Shown piece after piece: positions 18,443 to 27,069 of a stretch of 64,000 bases of DNA. The stretch is taken from positions 10,338-74,337 of the forward strand of contig CAYPWF010000009.1 in NCBI GenBank assembly GCA_964414345.1, written 5' to 3'. How positions within the stretch are numbered: the stretch's first letter is position 1; each line of letters starts with the position of its first letter. Source of the stretch: Desulfocorpusculum sp964414345. GTDB taxonomy: Bacteria > Desulfobacterota > Desulfocorpusculales > Desulfocorpusculum. Both the position numbers and the translations under genes were made by a program. The notes beneath the pieces were generated by a model. The model worked only from the letters and a program-made list of their open reading frames with translations, did not search any database and had not been told where the DNA came from.

Positions 18443-18655
18443 TGGTCACGGGGGTGATGGCATTTCTCTTTGCTTCAAGCCCTCGGCGCTTGATTTTCCA
18501 AAGGATTTGGTCTCCGGGGGATATTTGCCCCCTCCCTCGGTCGCCCTCAGCTTAGCTTCGGGCCAGAGGGTTTCCCCCAGGTCCAAATACTGGAAAATCA
18601 AAGCGGATCTGCCAAGCCGCTCCGAGAAACGGAATCATCCTGTGATCGCTTACCT
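18443..18655 (-). repeat. Dispersed repeat family B, copy B1 (MITE-like)
   Basis: This copy is the reverse complement of the element at 34583-34794. One end is GGTCACGGGGGTGATGGC, the other GAGAAACGGAATCATCC. The two ends of the unit are imperfect inverted repeats of nearly 60 bases. It carries no protein gene and sits in the gap between the ABC-F gene and the B12-binding radical SAM gene. Confidence 0.75.
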
Positions 18656-18685
18656 TTGAGGTGTAGAGAAACCGATTATATTTGG

Positions 18686-18718
18686 CTTGCGGGGGAAACC
18701 CGCCTTTAGGTTTTTTTT
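18686..18718 (+). terminator. Hairpin with T run just upstream of the radical SAM gene
   Basis: GCGGG...CCCGC with a GGAAA-type loop is followed by CTTTAGGTTTTTTTT, the form of an intrinsic terminator. It ends about 28 bases before the start codon at 18747, so it either shields the gene from upstream transcription or acts in its leader. Confidence 0.5.
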
Positions 18719-18746
18719 CATTCCAAGCCAAGGAGATCGTTTTTTT

Positions 18747-20477
18747 ATGTGGCCTTTTTCCAGAACAGACCTTGTGTTACTTCATCCCCCTAGTGTCTAT
18801 GATTTCAGAGACCATCCCATAATGTTCGGCCCTATAAGCGACGTTATCCCCTCTACGGCCATCTTTGAGATGTATCCAGTTGGATTCACGGCCATGGCCG
18901 AGTACTTGGGCCGTAGCGGCTTTAGGGTCAGGATCATCAATTTGGCTCTTCGGATGCTCAAGAGCCCAAGCTATAACCCGGAGGCCGTGATCAAGGCTCT
19001 TAGGCCTTTGGCCTTTGGTATAGATCTTCACTGGCTCCCCCACGTGCAGGGAAGCCTGAAGGTGGCTTCCATATGTAAAAAGCATCATCCGGGGATACCG
19101 GTCATAATGGGAGGGTTCTCCTCCTCTTACTTTTTTATGGAACTTCTTCAAAGGCCCGAGGTTGACTATGTGCTCAGGGGGGATTCCACCGAGGAGCCTC
19201 TACGCATGCTTATGGAGGCTATTTCCCAAGGACGCACCAAAGACCTATTCCATGTTCCCAACCTGGCCTGGAGGACTCGGCACGGAAAAATAGTGGGGAA
19301 TCCCATCTCCCACCTGCCCCAGGTACTGGACCATTATGTAGACAACTATGGATCCATGATGAGATCCGCCATACGTTACCTAGACATCAAGAGTATGCTT
19401 CCCATACACGACTGGTGGTCCTATCCCATCACCGCGGTCATGACATGCAGGGGATGCGTCCATTCCTGTTCTTTTTGCGGGGGAAGCCGCTATGGTCTTA
19501 GGATCTTCGGCCAGAGAAGTAAGCCTGCTTTCCGTCCTCCTGACTTGGTAGTACAGGACATACGTAAGATATCAGGGTTTACCTCAGCGCCTATCTTCGT
19601 GGTGGGGGACCTGCGTCAGGCAGGAGAGGATTACGCCCGGCAGGTCTTGGAGGGATTGGAACCTCTAAGGGTCCCCAACCAGGTGGTGATCGAGCTTTTC
19701 GGCAAAGCCCCCCTGTCCTACTTTAAGAAATTGGCCCAGGCTGTACCAAACTTCAATCTGGAGATGTCCCCGGAAAGTCACGAGCTTGAGGTGCGGGCAG
19801 CCAGCGGCAAGCATTACACCAATCAGGAGCTGGAAGAAACAATTCAAGCAGCCCTGGATGCAGGTTGCCGCAAGTTTGATCTTTTCTTCATGATCGGTCT
19901 GCCGAAACAAACCTTTGAATCTGTGCTGGCCACAGTGGATTACTGCGAAGCTTTGCTCAAACGATTCGGGCCTAGGCTTGTGCCTTTCATTTCTCCTCTT
20001 GCACCTTTCATAGATCCTGCAAGCCCGATATTCGAAGAGCCGGAACGATTCGGGTACAAGTTGTTTTTCAAGACATTGGAGGAGTTTGAAAAGGCCCTGC
20101 TTCAGCCCAGCTGGAAATATGCCCTCTCTTACGAGACCAAATGGATGTCCAGAGACCAGATAGTGGAGGCCACTTACGAGGCAGCTCTAAGACTAAACCG
20201 CATCAAAGCCCGCTTTGGTCTTCTTGAGCTTCCCACCTCGCGCAAGGTTGAGGAACGCATCTTGCTGGCCCGCAGGCTCATCAAGCAGATAGACGAGTGC
20301 CTCTTGCTCCCCGAGGCTCAGAGAAGAAAGGCTCTGGATAGAATGAAGCAGGAGATACAAGAGGCAAATTCCGACACTCTTTGCGAGGCAAGGGAAATCC
20401 AGTGGCCCTCCCCCAAGAACTTTCACTTCATGGGCATAGCCAAGAACCTGCTTCGCAGGTCCGGAAAAGGAACCTGA
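18747..20477 (+). CDS. B12-binding domain / radical SAM enzyme (TIGR04190-like)
   Basis: The 576-residue protein has an N-terminal cobalamin-binding-type Rossmann region (LVLLHPPSVYDF, FGIDLHWLPHVQGS, PVIMGGFSSSYFFMELL) and a radical SAM domain with C237, C241 and C244 in RGCVHSCSFCGGSR. The later GLPKQTFESV is typical of class B radical SAM enzymes. It strongly resembles the TIGR04190 family, whose reaction is not known to me. ATG at 18747 is chosen because AAGGAG lies 11 bases upstream and the extra upstream residues overlap a terminator hairpin. It stands alone. The cofactor link with the B12-uptake and cobO genes elsewhere in this window is only thematic. Confidence 0.85.
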   Translation: MWPFSRTDLVLLHPPSVYDFRDHPIMFGPISDVIPSTAIFEMYPVGFTAMAEYLGRSGFRVRIINLALRMLKSPSYNPEAVIKALRPLAFGIDLHWLPHVQGSLKVASICKKHHPGIPVIMGGFSSSYFFMELLQRPEVDYVLRGDSTEEPLRMLMEAISQGRTKDLFHVPNLAWRTRHGKIVGNPISHLPQVLDHYVDNYGSMMRSAIRYLDIKSMLPIHDWWSYPITAVMTCRGCVHSCSFCGGSRYGLRIFGQRSKPAFRPPDLVVQDIRKISGFTSAPIFVVGDLRQAGEDYARQVLEGLEPLRVPNQVVIELFGKAPLSYFKKLAQAVPNFNLEMSPESHELEVRAASGKHYTNQELEETIQAALDAGCRKFDLFFMIGLPKQTFESVLATVDYCEALLKRFGPRLVPFISPLAPFIDPASPIFEEPERFGYKLFFKTLEEFEKALLQPSWKYALSYETKWMSRDQIVEATYEAALRLNRIKARFGLLELPTSRKVEERILLARRLIKQIDECLLLPEAQRRKALDRMKQEIQEANSDTLCEAREIQWPSPKNFHFMGIAKNLLRRSGKGT

Positions 20478-20512
20478 AACAGCTGGATCCGGGCAACCCC
20501 GCAAGAGGCGTC

Positions 20513-20752
20513 TCAGCCCCCTGCTATGGGTGGAAATATGCTCACCCTGTCGCCTTCCTGGAGGAGCTGTTCCTTGGGGGCGTGAACACCGTTTACCAAA
20601 ACTATCTTGGGGTCGCTGGGGGGTATACCGAGTTTCTCGATGAGATCTTGGAGAGTGAATCCCTCAGGCACATCCATCTGCACCCCTGGCTGGCCCTGAG
20701 TCGGGAGGTATTCTCTGAGATGCCCGAAGAGCCTAAGCTCCACCTTAGGCAT
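20513..20752 (-). CDS. MoaD/ThiS-type ubiquitin-like sulfur carrier
   Basis: The 79-residue protein has the beta-grasp pattern (KVELRLFGHLREYL, DLIEKLGI, VLVNG, LQEGDRVSIFPPIAGG) and ends in Gly-Gly, the residue pair that is adenylated and loaded with sulfur in MoaD and ThiS. The ATG at 20752 overlaps the end of the next upstream gene by eight bases. It is the last gene of the AOR cluster, so a role in molybdopterin/tungstopterin synthesis for that enzyme is likely. No moaE or moeB is nearby. Confidence 0.88.
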   Translation of the reverse strand: MPKVELRLFGHLREYLPTQGQPGVQMDVPEGFTLQDLIEKLGIPPSDPKIVLVNGVHAPKEQLLQEGDRVSIFPPIAGG

Positions 20753-21083
20753 CAGATGCCCCCTTTTTCTCTCCTCTGGAAGCCTCTCTGGCCAAAACCC
20801 GCTCTTTTCTAAAAGAAAGCGACACAAAAGTGTTGAAAGAAAGCTCCGGCGGGAATATGGCCACCCTATCTCCGGGCCCCAGAACCGTCTCAGGGGTGGA
20901 TCCCTTCCCATTTACCAATATCAGCTTGGCCCGGCTCTGGGCCAGACCAAGCCTTTCCAAAAGTCCGGTCACACTGAGGGGGCCCTTTACCTCCAGCATC
21001 AGCTCCCCTTGCGCAACACCCAGCTCTTCCCGCAAGTGCCCTCCCACCAACACCCTTATGCTCCCGGAGCCGTCTTGCTTCAT
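20745..21083 (-). CDS. MoaD-like protein without terminal diglycine and with an extended tail
   Basis: The first 80 residues match the MoaD/ThiS fold (IRVLVGGHLREELGVAQGEL, LLERLGL, ILVNG, GDRVAIFPPE). Where the sulfur carrier should end in Gly-Gly it continues ELSFNTFVSLSFRKERV and a basic tail to 112 residues. It therefore cannot be charged in the usual way unless it is cleaved. A role as a structural or regulatory partner of the AOR or of the second MoaD protein is inferred. It overlaps the SDR stop by four bases (ATGA) and the MoaD gene by eight, so the three genes are translated together. Confidence 0.8.
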   Translation of the reverse strand: MKQDGSGSIRVLVGGHLREELGVAQGELMLEVKGPLSVTGLLERLGLAQSRAKLILVNGKGSTPETVLGPGDRVAIFPPELSFNTFVSLSFRKERVLAREASRGEKKGASDA

Positions 21084-21871
21084 AGAAGCCCCTTACAGTA
21101 TCCACCGTCTATGGCTATAGAGGCCCCTGTGATGTAGCTTGCCCTTTCAGAGGCCAAAAAGGCCACCAGGTCTGCCAGTTCCTCTGGTTTTCCCAGTCTT
21201 CCCATGGGAATCTGAGACTCCCATCCCCGCATGATCTCGGATGCAGTGGTCCCTTTGCTGGCAGCCAGAGACTTGGCCAGCTCCTCCACACGTTCCGTCA
21301 GCATGAAGCCAGTGCAAACACAGTTCACCAGTATCCCTTCGGCTGCAAGCTCGTTGGAAAGGCTCTTGGCCCATCCATGCACCCCCGCTCTAATGGAGTT
21401 GGACAGGATGAGCCCCTCTATGGGCTGCTTGACTGCTGCCGAGGTGAGATTGATGATGCGTCCCCAGCCTTGTTTTCGCATGTATGGAAGAACCAGCCGA
21501 GTGAGTCTTATGGCGCTCATGAGATTGAGCTGGAAGGCATTCTCCCAGCTATCCTCTTTCAGATCCAGGAACCTGGCCGAAGGCGGGCCTCCGGCGTTGT
21601 TCACCAGGATATGGACGCTCTGGAACCTCTCCACGGCCTCTTCCACAAAGGCCTTTACATCTTGGGGATTGGAGAGGTCTGTGGCTTTCCACCAAAGCTG
21701 GGTTCCTGTCTCCTGAGAGATGGCAAGGGCCGTTTTTTCCAAGAGCTCTGCGTTTCTGGCACATATGCCCACCTTTGCCCCTTCACGGGCCAGGCTGCGT
21801 GCAACTTCCCGACCCAGGCCCTTGCTGGCCCCCGCCACCAGAGCCACTTTGCCTTTCAAACCAAGATCCAC
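21080..21871 (-). CDS. SDR-family oxidoreductase with an altered catalytic motif
   Basis: The 263-residue protein has the Rossmann start VAGASKGLGREVARSLAREG, NNAGGPP and the end YITGASIAIDGGY, and so is a classical-size short-chain dehydrogenase resembling 3-oxoacyl-ACP reductase. The usual YxxxK is absent: in place of YSASKAG stands LSNSIRAGVHGWAKSLSNEL, so both the Tyr and the Lys are lost. This matches the BKR-like SDR subgroup in which the tetrad is imperfect, so it may not be a normal reductase. Start is GTG. It sits between AOR and the MoaD pair; an intrinsic terminator-like hairpin separates it from AOR. Confidence 0.85.
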   Translation of the reverse strand: MDLGLKGKVALVAGASKGLGREVARSLAREGAKVGICARNAELLEKTALAISQETGTQLWWKATDLSNPQDVKAFVEEAVERFQSVHILVNNAGGPPSARFLDLKEDSWENAFQLNLMSAIRLTRLVLPYMRKQGWGRIINLTSAAVKQPIEGLILSNSIRAGVHGWAKSLSNELAAEGILVNCVCTGFMLTERVEELAKSLAASKGTTASEIMRGWESQIPMGRLGKPEELADLVAFLASERASYITGASIAIDGGYCKGLL

Positions 21872-21914
21872 CGAAAACCTCCCTTGAGCGCCTGTCCTTA
21901 AGTTTTCAAGCCTT

Positions 21915-21936
21915 AAAGAAGGGGGCCGCAGCCCCC
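21915..21936 (-). terminator. Terminator-like hairpin between AOR and SDR genes
   Basis: Read on the minus strand, GGGGGC-TGCG-GCCCCC is followed by TTCTTT. It lies 30 bases beyond the AOR stop. It may lower transcription of the SDR and MoaD genes relative to AOR. Confidence 0.5.
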
Positions 21937-21964
21937 CTCCTGCAGGAGCCTCTCAACTGGAACC

Positions 21965-23701
21965 TCAAAAATTGAAAATCTGGTCCAACTCCTTTGCCGG
22001 GACGTCAAACACCACATTGTGGGGAGGCAAAGGCTCCTTCTGGAAGAACTCCGGCAGGCGATCCTGCAATGCCGTAAACCCTGCGGCCAGATTGAAAGAG
22101 CGCTCCTTCCTCAGCACTCTCTTGCCGTACTCCAGAAGGTCCTCCATGCCAAAGCTCCATCCGTACTGGGCGCCCACCATTTTGGGAAGCGCCTCCATTC
22201 CAGAGGGTATATCCATTATGGCGAAAGCCACAAACACGCACAGGCCTAGGGAGTCTATGGCTGCAGTGGCGATCTGGAGGTTGCGGGAGAGATCCACCTG
22301 CCCTTCGGGCTTCAGCGGGTCCACGAACCCGCCCACCTTCATTATGTTTGTAGCCACTGCATAACCTGCTGTGTGATCCGCTCCCATGGGGCTTGTGGCG
22401 TAGGTCACCCCGATCCCCTTGATAGCCCTCGGGTCATAGGCTGGGAGCCCCTGGCGTTTTACCACAGGCACATGAGACACCCCGAAGGCCTGCCCCACCA
22501 CCGCAGCCCCACTTCCTATAATGCGTCCCAGGGCAGTACCCTTTCCCACCTCCTGGAGGAGCTCTATGGCTCCCTGGGCATCCCCGAACCTCTTCACCCC
22601 AGCATACATGGCCACCCCGATGGCGCAGCCCATCTCGATGGTGTCCAGGCCGTACTCGTCGCAAAGCCTGTCTATCTGGGCTATGGCGTCCAAATCGTCT
22701 ATCCCGCAGTTGGCCCCATTGGCCCAGATGGTCTCGTACTCAAAGCCAGAGGTAAGGTACTTGCCCTCCTTATCGTTGTACACGTTGGAGCATTGGATTA
22801 TGCAAGTCGAGCAGGCAGAGTGAGTAGTGCTGCCCCCCCTGGCCTTTATGACATCGTGCATGGTCTCACCGCTGATCTTATGGGTCCCCTCGAACCTGCC
22901 CTCTGTAAAGTTCCTGGTGGGGTAGGCCCCAGCTTCATTTATTACATTTGCCAGGATGTTAGTCCCGTACACCGCAAGTCCCCCTCCGGGCTTGGTCACC
23001 GGGTGCTCCCTGAGGGCGTCCCTGAAGGCGGCAGCCGCGGCCTTGAAGGCCTCCTGGTCCGCGTAGGAAACCCCTGGGGCTTCGGTGTCATCCACCACAA
23101 TGGCCTTGAGCCCCTTGGAGCCCATTACCGCCCCCATGCCTCCCCGCCCTGCATGCCGCGCAGGCTTCCCTTGGGTGCTGGTCACAGCCACCGAGGCGGC
23201 CGAAAGCTTCATCTCGCCAGCAGGCCCAATGGAAACTATGCCCACTTTCTCCCCGTATTTGGCCTGAAGTTTTTCGCAAAGAGCATAATTGGTGAGCCCG
23301 GCTAGGTCACCCCCCTCAAGCAGCTTTCCCCCCTCCTTGTTCACCAAGAGGTAATACCACTTACCGCTTTTGGGAAGGCCCTCTACCACTATCCCGGCAA
23401 TCCCCAGCCTGCCCAACTTCACAGCAACGTTCCCCCCCACGTTGCTCTCTTTGATGCCTCCCGTGAGCGGACTTTTCCCACCCACTGAAAGCCTCCCCGA
23501 GTTGGGACAGGTGCTCCCTGCCAGGAGACCGGGTGCCACCACCAGCTTGTTGGCCGCCCCAAGGGGATGGCACAATGGGTCCACCTCTTTGGCCACGATG
23601 GAGGAGGTCAAGGCTCGCCCCCCCAGCCGAGCCTCTTCTCCTGAGAGATCCTCCATCCGCACCGCCCCGGCCGACATGTCCACCCTCATCAGCTTTCTCA
23701 T
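21965..23701 (-). CDS. Tungsten-type aldehyde ferredoxin oxidoreductase family protein
   Basis: The 578-residue protein belongs to the AOR family, which oxidises aldehydes (or in some members reduces aromatic acyl groups) with a tungsto-bispterin and one 4Fe-4S cluster. The N-terminal pterin-binding domain shows LGGRALTSSIVAKEV and GGNVAVKLGRLG. The cluster ligands are ACSTCIIQC (C297, C300, C304), with a fourth Cys near the C-terminus in DSLGLCVFVAF. EYETIWANGANCGIDDLDAI and the TSPMGADHTAGYA segment are family landmarks. AGGAGG lies upstream of ATG. The neighbouring MoaD-like genes support a pterin cofactor. The substrate is not readable. Electron partner is presumably ferredoxin. Confidence 0.93.
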   Translation of the reverse strand: MRKLMRVDMSAGAVRMEDLSGEEARLGGRALTSSIVAKEVDPLCHPLGAANKLVVAPGLLAGSTCPNSGRLSVGGKSPLTGGIKESNVGGNVAVKLGRLGIAGIVVEGLPKSGKWYYLLVNKEGGKLLEGGDLAGLTNYALCEKLQAKYGEKVGIVSIGPAGEMKLSAASVAVTSTQGKPARHAGRGGMGAVMGSKGLKAIVVDDTEAPGVSYADQEAFKAAAAAFRDALREHPVTKPGGGLAVYGTNILANVINEAGAYPTRNFTEGRFEGTHKISGETMHDVIKARGGSTTHSACSTCIIQCSNVYNDKEGKYLTSGFEYETIWANGANCGIDDLDAIAQIDRLCDEYGLDTIEMGCAIGVAMYAGVKRFGDAQGAIELLQEVGKGTALGRIIGSGAAVVGQAFGVSHVPVVKRQGLPAYDPRAIKGIGVTYATSPMGADHTAGYAVATNIMKVGGFVDPLKPEGQVDLSRNLQIATAAIDSLGLCVFVAFAIMDIPSGMEALPKMVGAQYGWSFGMEDLLEYGKRVLRKERSFNLAAGFTALQDRLPEFFQKEPLPPHNVVFDVPAKELDQIFNF

Positions 23702-23989
23702 GGCAAACCTCCTGTTTGTGGGATGAGAAAAAGCGGGTGCAAGCGGGCCAATGAATGAAACCAGCTCCGCCTAAGCTTCTGGCACAAGAATAGAGACAGC
23801 TCACTTCAAAAGTCAAGCCGCTTGGGATGACAAATTGAGCTCGGCTTCGGCTTAACAAGTCGTTTTATGCTGGAAAAAACATAATTTCTTCTTTTCATGC
23901 TTGGTGTCTTCAAGGCAAAGGATAGAATTGTTGCAAAATTTATGGGCTTACCTTTGTTTATGGATGATCTATTTAACGATTAGCACGTA

Positions 23990-24179
23990 TTATTCACGAG
24001 TAATGGATGATGCAGGCTATCTTAATGACATATCTGGAGAAATCGGTCCATGCTCAAAAGCAGCCTGCTTTTGGGTTCCAGAGTTTATATTGCTTTGAGT
24101 CGGAATATGTCGAAGTGCACCGGGGGCTGGGGGGCTTGAGCCCCCAAAGTCAGCGGCTTTGGAGAATATCCTGGTTAGC
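23990..24179 (+). repeat. Dispersed repeat family A, copy A2
   Basis: A nearly full copy: TATTCACGAGTAATGGATGA at the start, GAGTCGGAATATGTCGAAGT inside, GGGGGCTTGAGCCCCC hairpin and TTGGAGAATATCCTGGTTAG at the end. It ends 24 bases before the hisD stop. The rest of the gap (23702-23989, upstream of AOR) shows the AOR leader and no other gene. Confidence 0.82.
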
Positions 24180-24202
24180 TGTGTCAGTGGTGAGCTTGAC
24201 TC

Positions 24203-25492
24203 TTATTTTTCCAAACGAAGATGCACAGAGTTGGCGTGAGCAAAAAGGCCTTCCAGCCTGGCCATTCGCAGAGCGTGAGGTCCAAGAAGGTTCATGCCGG
24301 CCTGGGAGATGCCCACTATGCTCGTTCGTTTCAAGAAATCCTCGACTCCAAGAGGGGATGAGAACCTGGCCGTGCCCCCTGTGGGCAACACGTGGCTCGG
24401 ACCTGCCAGATAGTCTCCCATGGCCTCCGGGGAGCCTGCCCCCAGGAAAACCGCCCCTGCGTTTTTAACCATGCAAAGCCAATCCAGCGGCCTTTCCACC
24501 AAAAGCTCCAGATGTTCAGGGGCCACCTCGGCCGCCACCGCAAAAGCCTCTTCCATGTCCCGGCAAACCAATATGGCTCCGTAATTCTCCAGGGAACACC
24601 TCGCTATGCTCTCACGCGGGCTCTGTGCAAGTTGGATCTCCAAGCTTGCCTCCACCTCCTCTGCATAGCCCCCCGAGGGTGTCACCAGCAAGGCCGAGGC
24701 CGATTCATCATGCTCTGCTTGGGAGAGCATGTCCGCAGCCGCCAGCTCTGCCCGTACGGTGCCATCTGCCAGGATAAGCACCTCACTGGGCCCTGCCAGC
24801 ATGTCTATGTCCACCTCCCCGAAAAGCATCCGCTTTGCCTCTGTAACATACGCATTTCCAGGCCCTACTATCTTATCCACCCTAGGGATCTCTCCTACTC
24901 CATATGCCATGGCCCCAACGGCCTGCGGCCCGCCCAGCCTAAAGACCCGATCCACCCCGGCTATTCTGGCGGCTGCCAGAACTGCAGGGCTGGGGTTACT
25001 CCAAGCAAGGGGGGAACACATAATCACTTCCTTGACTCCTGCCACCCGGGCAGGAATGGCTGTCATGAGCACTGAGGAGGGGTATTGAGCCTTCCCCCCA
25101 GGAACGTAGATACCCACCCTCTCCAGGGGCTGTACCAACTGTCCAAGCAGACAGCCTTGTGAATCCACCGTGAGCCATGATCTGAGCAAACAGTGGAGGT
25201 GGAACTCCCTGATCCTCTCGGCAGCAATCTCCAGAGCCCTTCTTTCTTCTTCAGGGAGAAGCCCTTGGGCCCTATCCCACTCTTCGGCATGCACCTCCAG
25301 GCTTTCCGCTTGCTCGGGCATTCCATCCAGAAGGCGAACCCAACTCAGAAGTCTTTCCTTTCCTCCAAGACGCAGGCTCTCCAGGATCTCTTGCACCCTA
25401 AGGCCCACCTCCCTATCCCTGGAGCCTCCCCTTTGCCGCAAGCTCTTCAAGAATTCTTCCCAAGAAAGATCCTTGCTACTGATACGCCTCAT
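24203..25492 (-). CDS. hisD: Histidinol dehydrogenase
   Basis: The 429-residue enzyme makes the last two oxidations of histidine synthesis (histidinol to histidine, with NAD and zinc). Family motifs are LERVGIYVPGGKAQYPSSVL, GPGNAYVTEAKR, GPSEVLILAD, the zinc ligand region LSQAEHDESA and the catalytic pair in VAPEHLEL (Glu and His). The start overlaps the stop of the sigma-54-type regulator by four bases, so it is translated with the two-component genes. Other his genes are absent here, which is unusual given that murA is normally followed by hisG-hisD in related gene orders. Confidence 0.97.
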   Translation of the reverse strand: MRRISSKDLSWEEFLKSLRQRGGSRDREVGLRVQEILESLRLGGKERLLSWVRLLDGMPEQAESLEVHAEEWDRAQGLLPEEERRALEIAAERIREFHLHCLLRSWLTVDSQGCLLGQLVQPLERVGIYVPGGKAQYPSSVLMTAIPARVAGVKEVIMCSPLAWSNPSPAVLAAARIAGVDRVFRLGGPQAVGAMAYGVGEIPRVDKIVGPGNAYVTEAKRMLFGEVDIDMLAGPSEVLILADGTVRAELAAADMLSQAEHDESASALLVTPSGGYAEEVEASLEIQLAQSPRESIARCSLENYGAILVCRDMEEAFAVAAEVAPEHLELLVERPLDWLCMVKNAGAVFLGAGSPEAMGDYLAGPSHVLPTGGTARFSSPLGVEDFLKRTSIVGISQAGMNLLGPHALRMARLEGLFAHANSVHLRLEK

Positions 25493-26871
25493 GTGCTCTC
25501 CTCAACAGACTGCTCCGGGCCCGCATTAGACCTGCGACCCGGTATCTGGATGGAGTATTTCCTTATCTTGTAATGGAGCACTCTTCTTGAGACCCCCAAG
25601 AGTTTTGCTGCGTCTTTTTGAATCCAGTTGGCCCGTTCCAGGGCCTCCATGATCAGCTTCCTCTCGCCTCCTTCCAGGGAGAGAGGGGGCTTTTTTGTAA
25701 CTTCAGGAAGCCCTGCGCCACTTTGGATCACTCCCGCTGCTGAAAGGTCCTTAACAGTCAAAAGCCCGCCTCTGCAAACCACTACACCCGCCTCCAGGGT
25801 ATTGCGAAGCTCGCGGACATTCCCAGGCCATGGATATGCAAGCAACCATTCCATAGTCTCCCTGGGGATGGAAACCCGGGTCTTGCCATGCTTTTGGCAG
25901 AATCGCTCCACAAAACGCTCGGCCAACTCCGGGATGTCCTCGGGCCTATCCCTCAGGGGGGGCACCCTGAGAATTACCACCCTGAGACGATAGTACAGAT
26001 CTTCCCTGAAGCGTCCTTCCTCAACCTCTCGGGCCAGATCCACGTTGGTGGCTGCAATCACCCTGCAGTCCACCGAAACCTCTCTTATGTCTCCTATCCT
26101 ACGAATCTTTCTTTCTTCCAGGAAACGCAAGAGCCGCACTTGCATCTCTTGGGAGATGTTCCCAATTTCATCCAAAAACAAAGTCCCGCCGTTGGCGGCT
26201 TCTATCAGTCCCTTCCTATCCCTGATGGCATGGGTGAAGGAGCCGCGAACATGCCCGAACAGCTCGCTTTCTAGTAGGCTGGCCGGAGTGGACCCGCAGT
26301 CCACCACCACAAAGGGGCCTTGGGATCTGGGGCTTTGTTTATGGATGAACTTGGCCACAAGTTCCTTGCCCACGCCGCTTTCCCCTAAGATGAGAAGACT
26401 GACATCTGTACGACTCACCCTCTCCATCAAGGACCAAAGCTCCCTCATGGCAGCACTACTGCCGATCCAAAACTCCTCCGGCCCCTCTGAAGAACCTGGA
26501 GTCTTGGAGTGATCACCCAGCGCTGCATCTATGGTCCTGAGAAGTTGTCTGCCGTCAAAGGGCTTGGTCAGATACTCAACAGCCCCTGCCTTTATGGCTC
26601 TGACCGCATCAGGGATGGTTCCATATGCGGTCAAAAGAATCACTGGGAGATCCGGGCAGACCTTCCTTAGTGCCTCCAGGAGTTCCATGCCCCCCATTCC
26701 AGGCATTCTCACATCGGTTATGACAAGATCCACTTTCCTTCGCTTGAGTAACTCAAGAGCCGAAGACGCCGAAGAGCTCTGCAAGGTCTCATGCCCTGCA
26801 GCACCCAGGCGAGCCTCAAGCACTTCCAGTATGTGCGGATCGTCGTCCACAAGCAGAATAACGCTGCCCAT
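25489..26871 (-). CDS. NtrC-family response regulator (GlrR/QseF-like) with altered GAFTGA loop
   Basis: The 460-residue protein has a receiver (acidic D10/D11, phospho-acceptor D53, T81, K103), an AAA+ sigma-54 activator domain (Walker A GESGVGKE at 163-170, Walker B TLFLDEIG, R-finger region FREDLYYRL) and a C-terminal Fis-type HTH (DAAKLLGVSRRVLHYKIRKY). The loop that touches sigma-54, normally GAFTGA, reads GSFTHA at 210-215. That loop is important for RpoN contact, so activity may be altered. Gene order kinase, lipoprotein, regulator is that of glrK-qseG-glrR, an envelope-signal system. Target genes are not known. Confidence 0.9.
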   Translation of the reverse strand: MGSVILLVDDDPHILEVLEARLGAAGHETLQSSSASSALELLKRRKVDLVITDVRMPGMGGMELLEALRKVCPDLPVILLTAYGTIPDAVRAIKAGAVEYLTKPFDGRQLLRTIDAALGDHSKTPGSSEGPEEFWIGSSAAMRELWSLMERVSRTDVSLLILGESGVGKELVAKFIHKQSPRSQGPFVVVDCGSTPASLLESELFGHVRGSFTHAIRDRKGLIEAANGGTLFLDEIGNISQEMQVRLLRFLEERKIRRIGDIREVSVDCRVIAATNVDLAREVEEGRFREDLYYRLRVVILRVPPLRDRPEDIPELAERFVERFCQKHGKTRVSIPRETMEWLLAYPWPGNVRELRNTLEAGVVVCRGGLLTVKDLSAAGVIQSGAGLPEVTKKPPLSLEGGERKLIMEALERANWIQKDAAKLLGVSRRVLHYKIRKYSIQIPGRRSNAGPEQSVEEST

Positions 26872-27069
26872 GTTCAGAATTCTCTCCAGCTTCCTGAGCT
26901 CGGATTACTCTTTCTTCCCGCTCGTTCTGTGGGCTATACCCCTCAAACTTCCAAATCCCAAGAGCTTTAAGCCCTCTTGAGCTTTGCTAGGTTGCCAACA
27001 CAGCCCCTTCCTGCATTAGGCGAGCCGCCCGACAATGGGCTTTCCCTATCCTCGCATTTGAGTTGAGGG

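Noticed and set aside
22373..23305. Open frame of 310 codons on the plus strand opposite the AOR gene
   Set aside because: Antisense shadow of a well-supported gene; its His/Pro/Gly-rich product is typical of such shadows.
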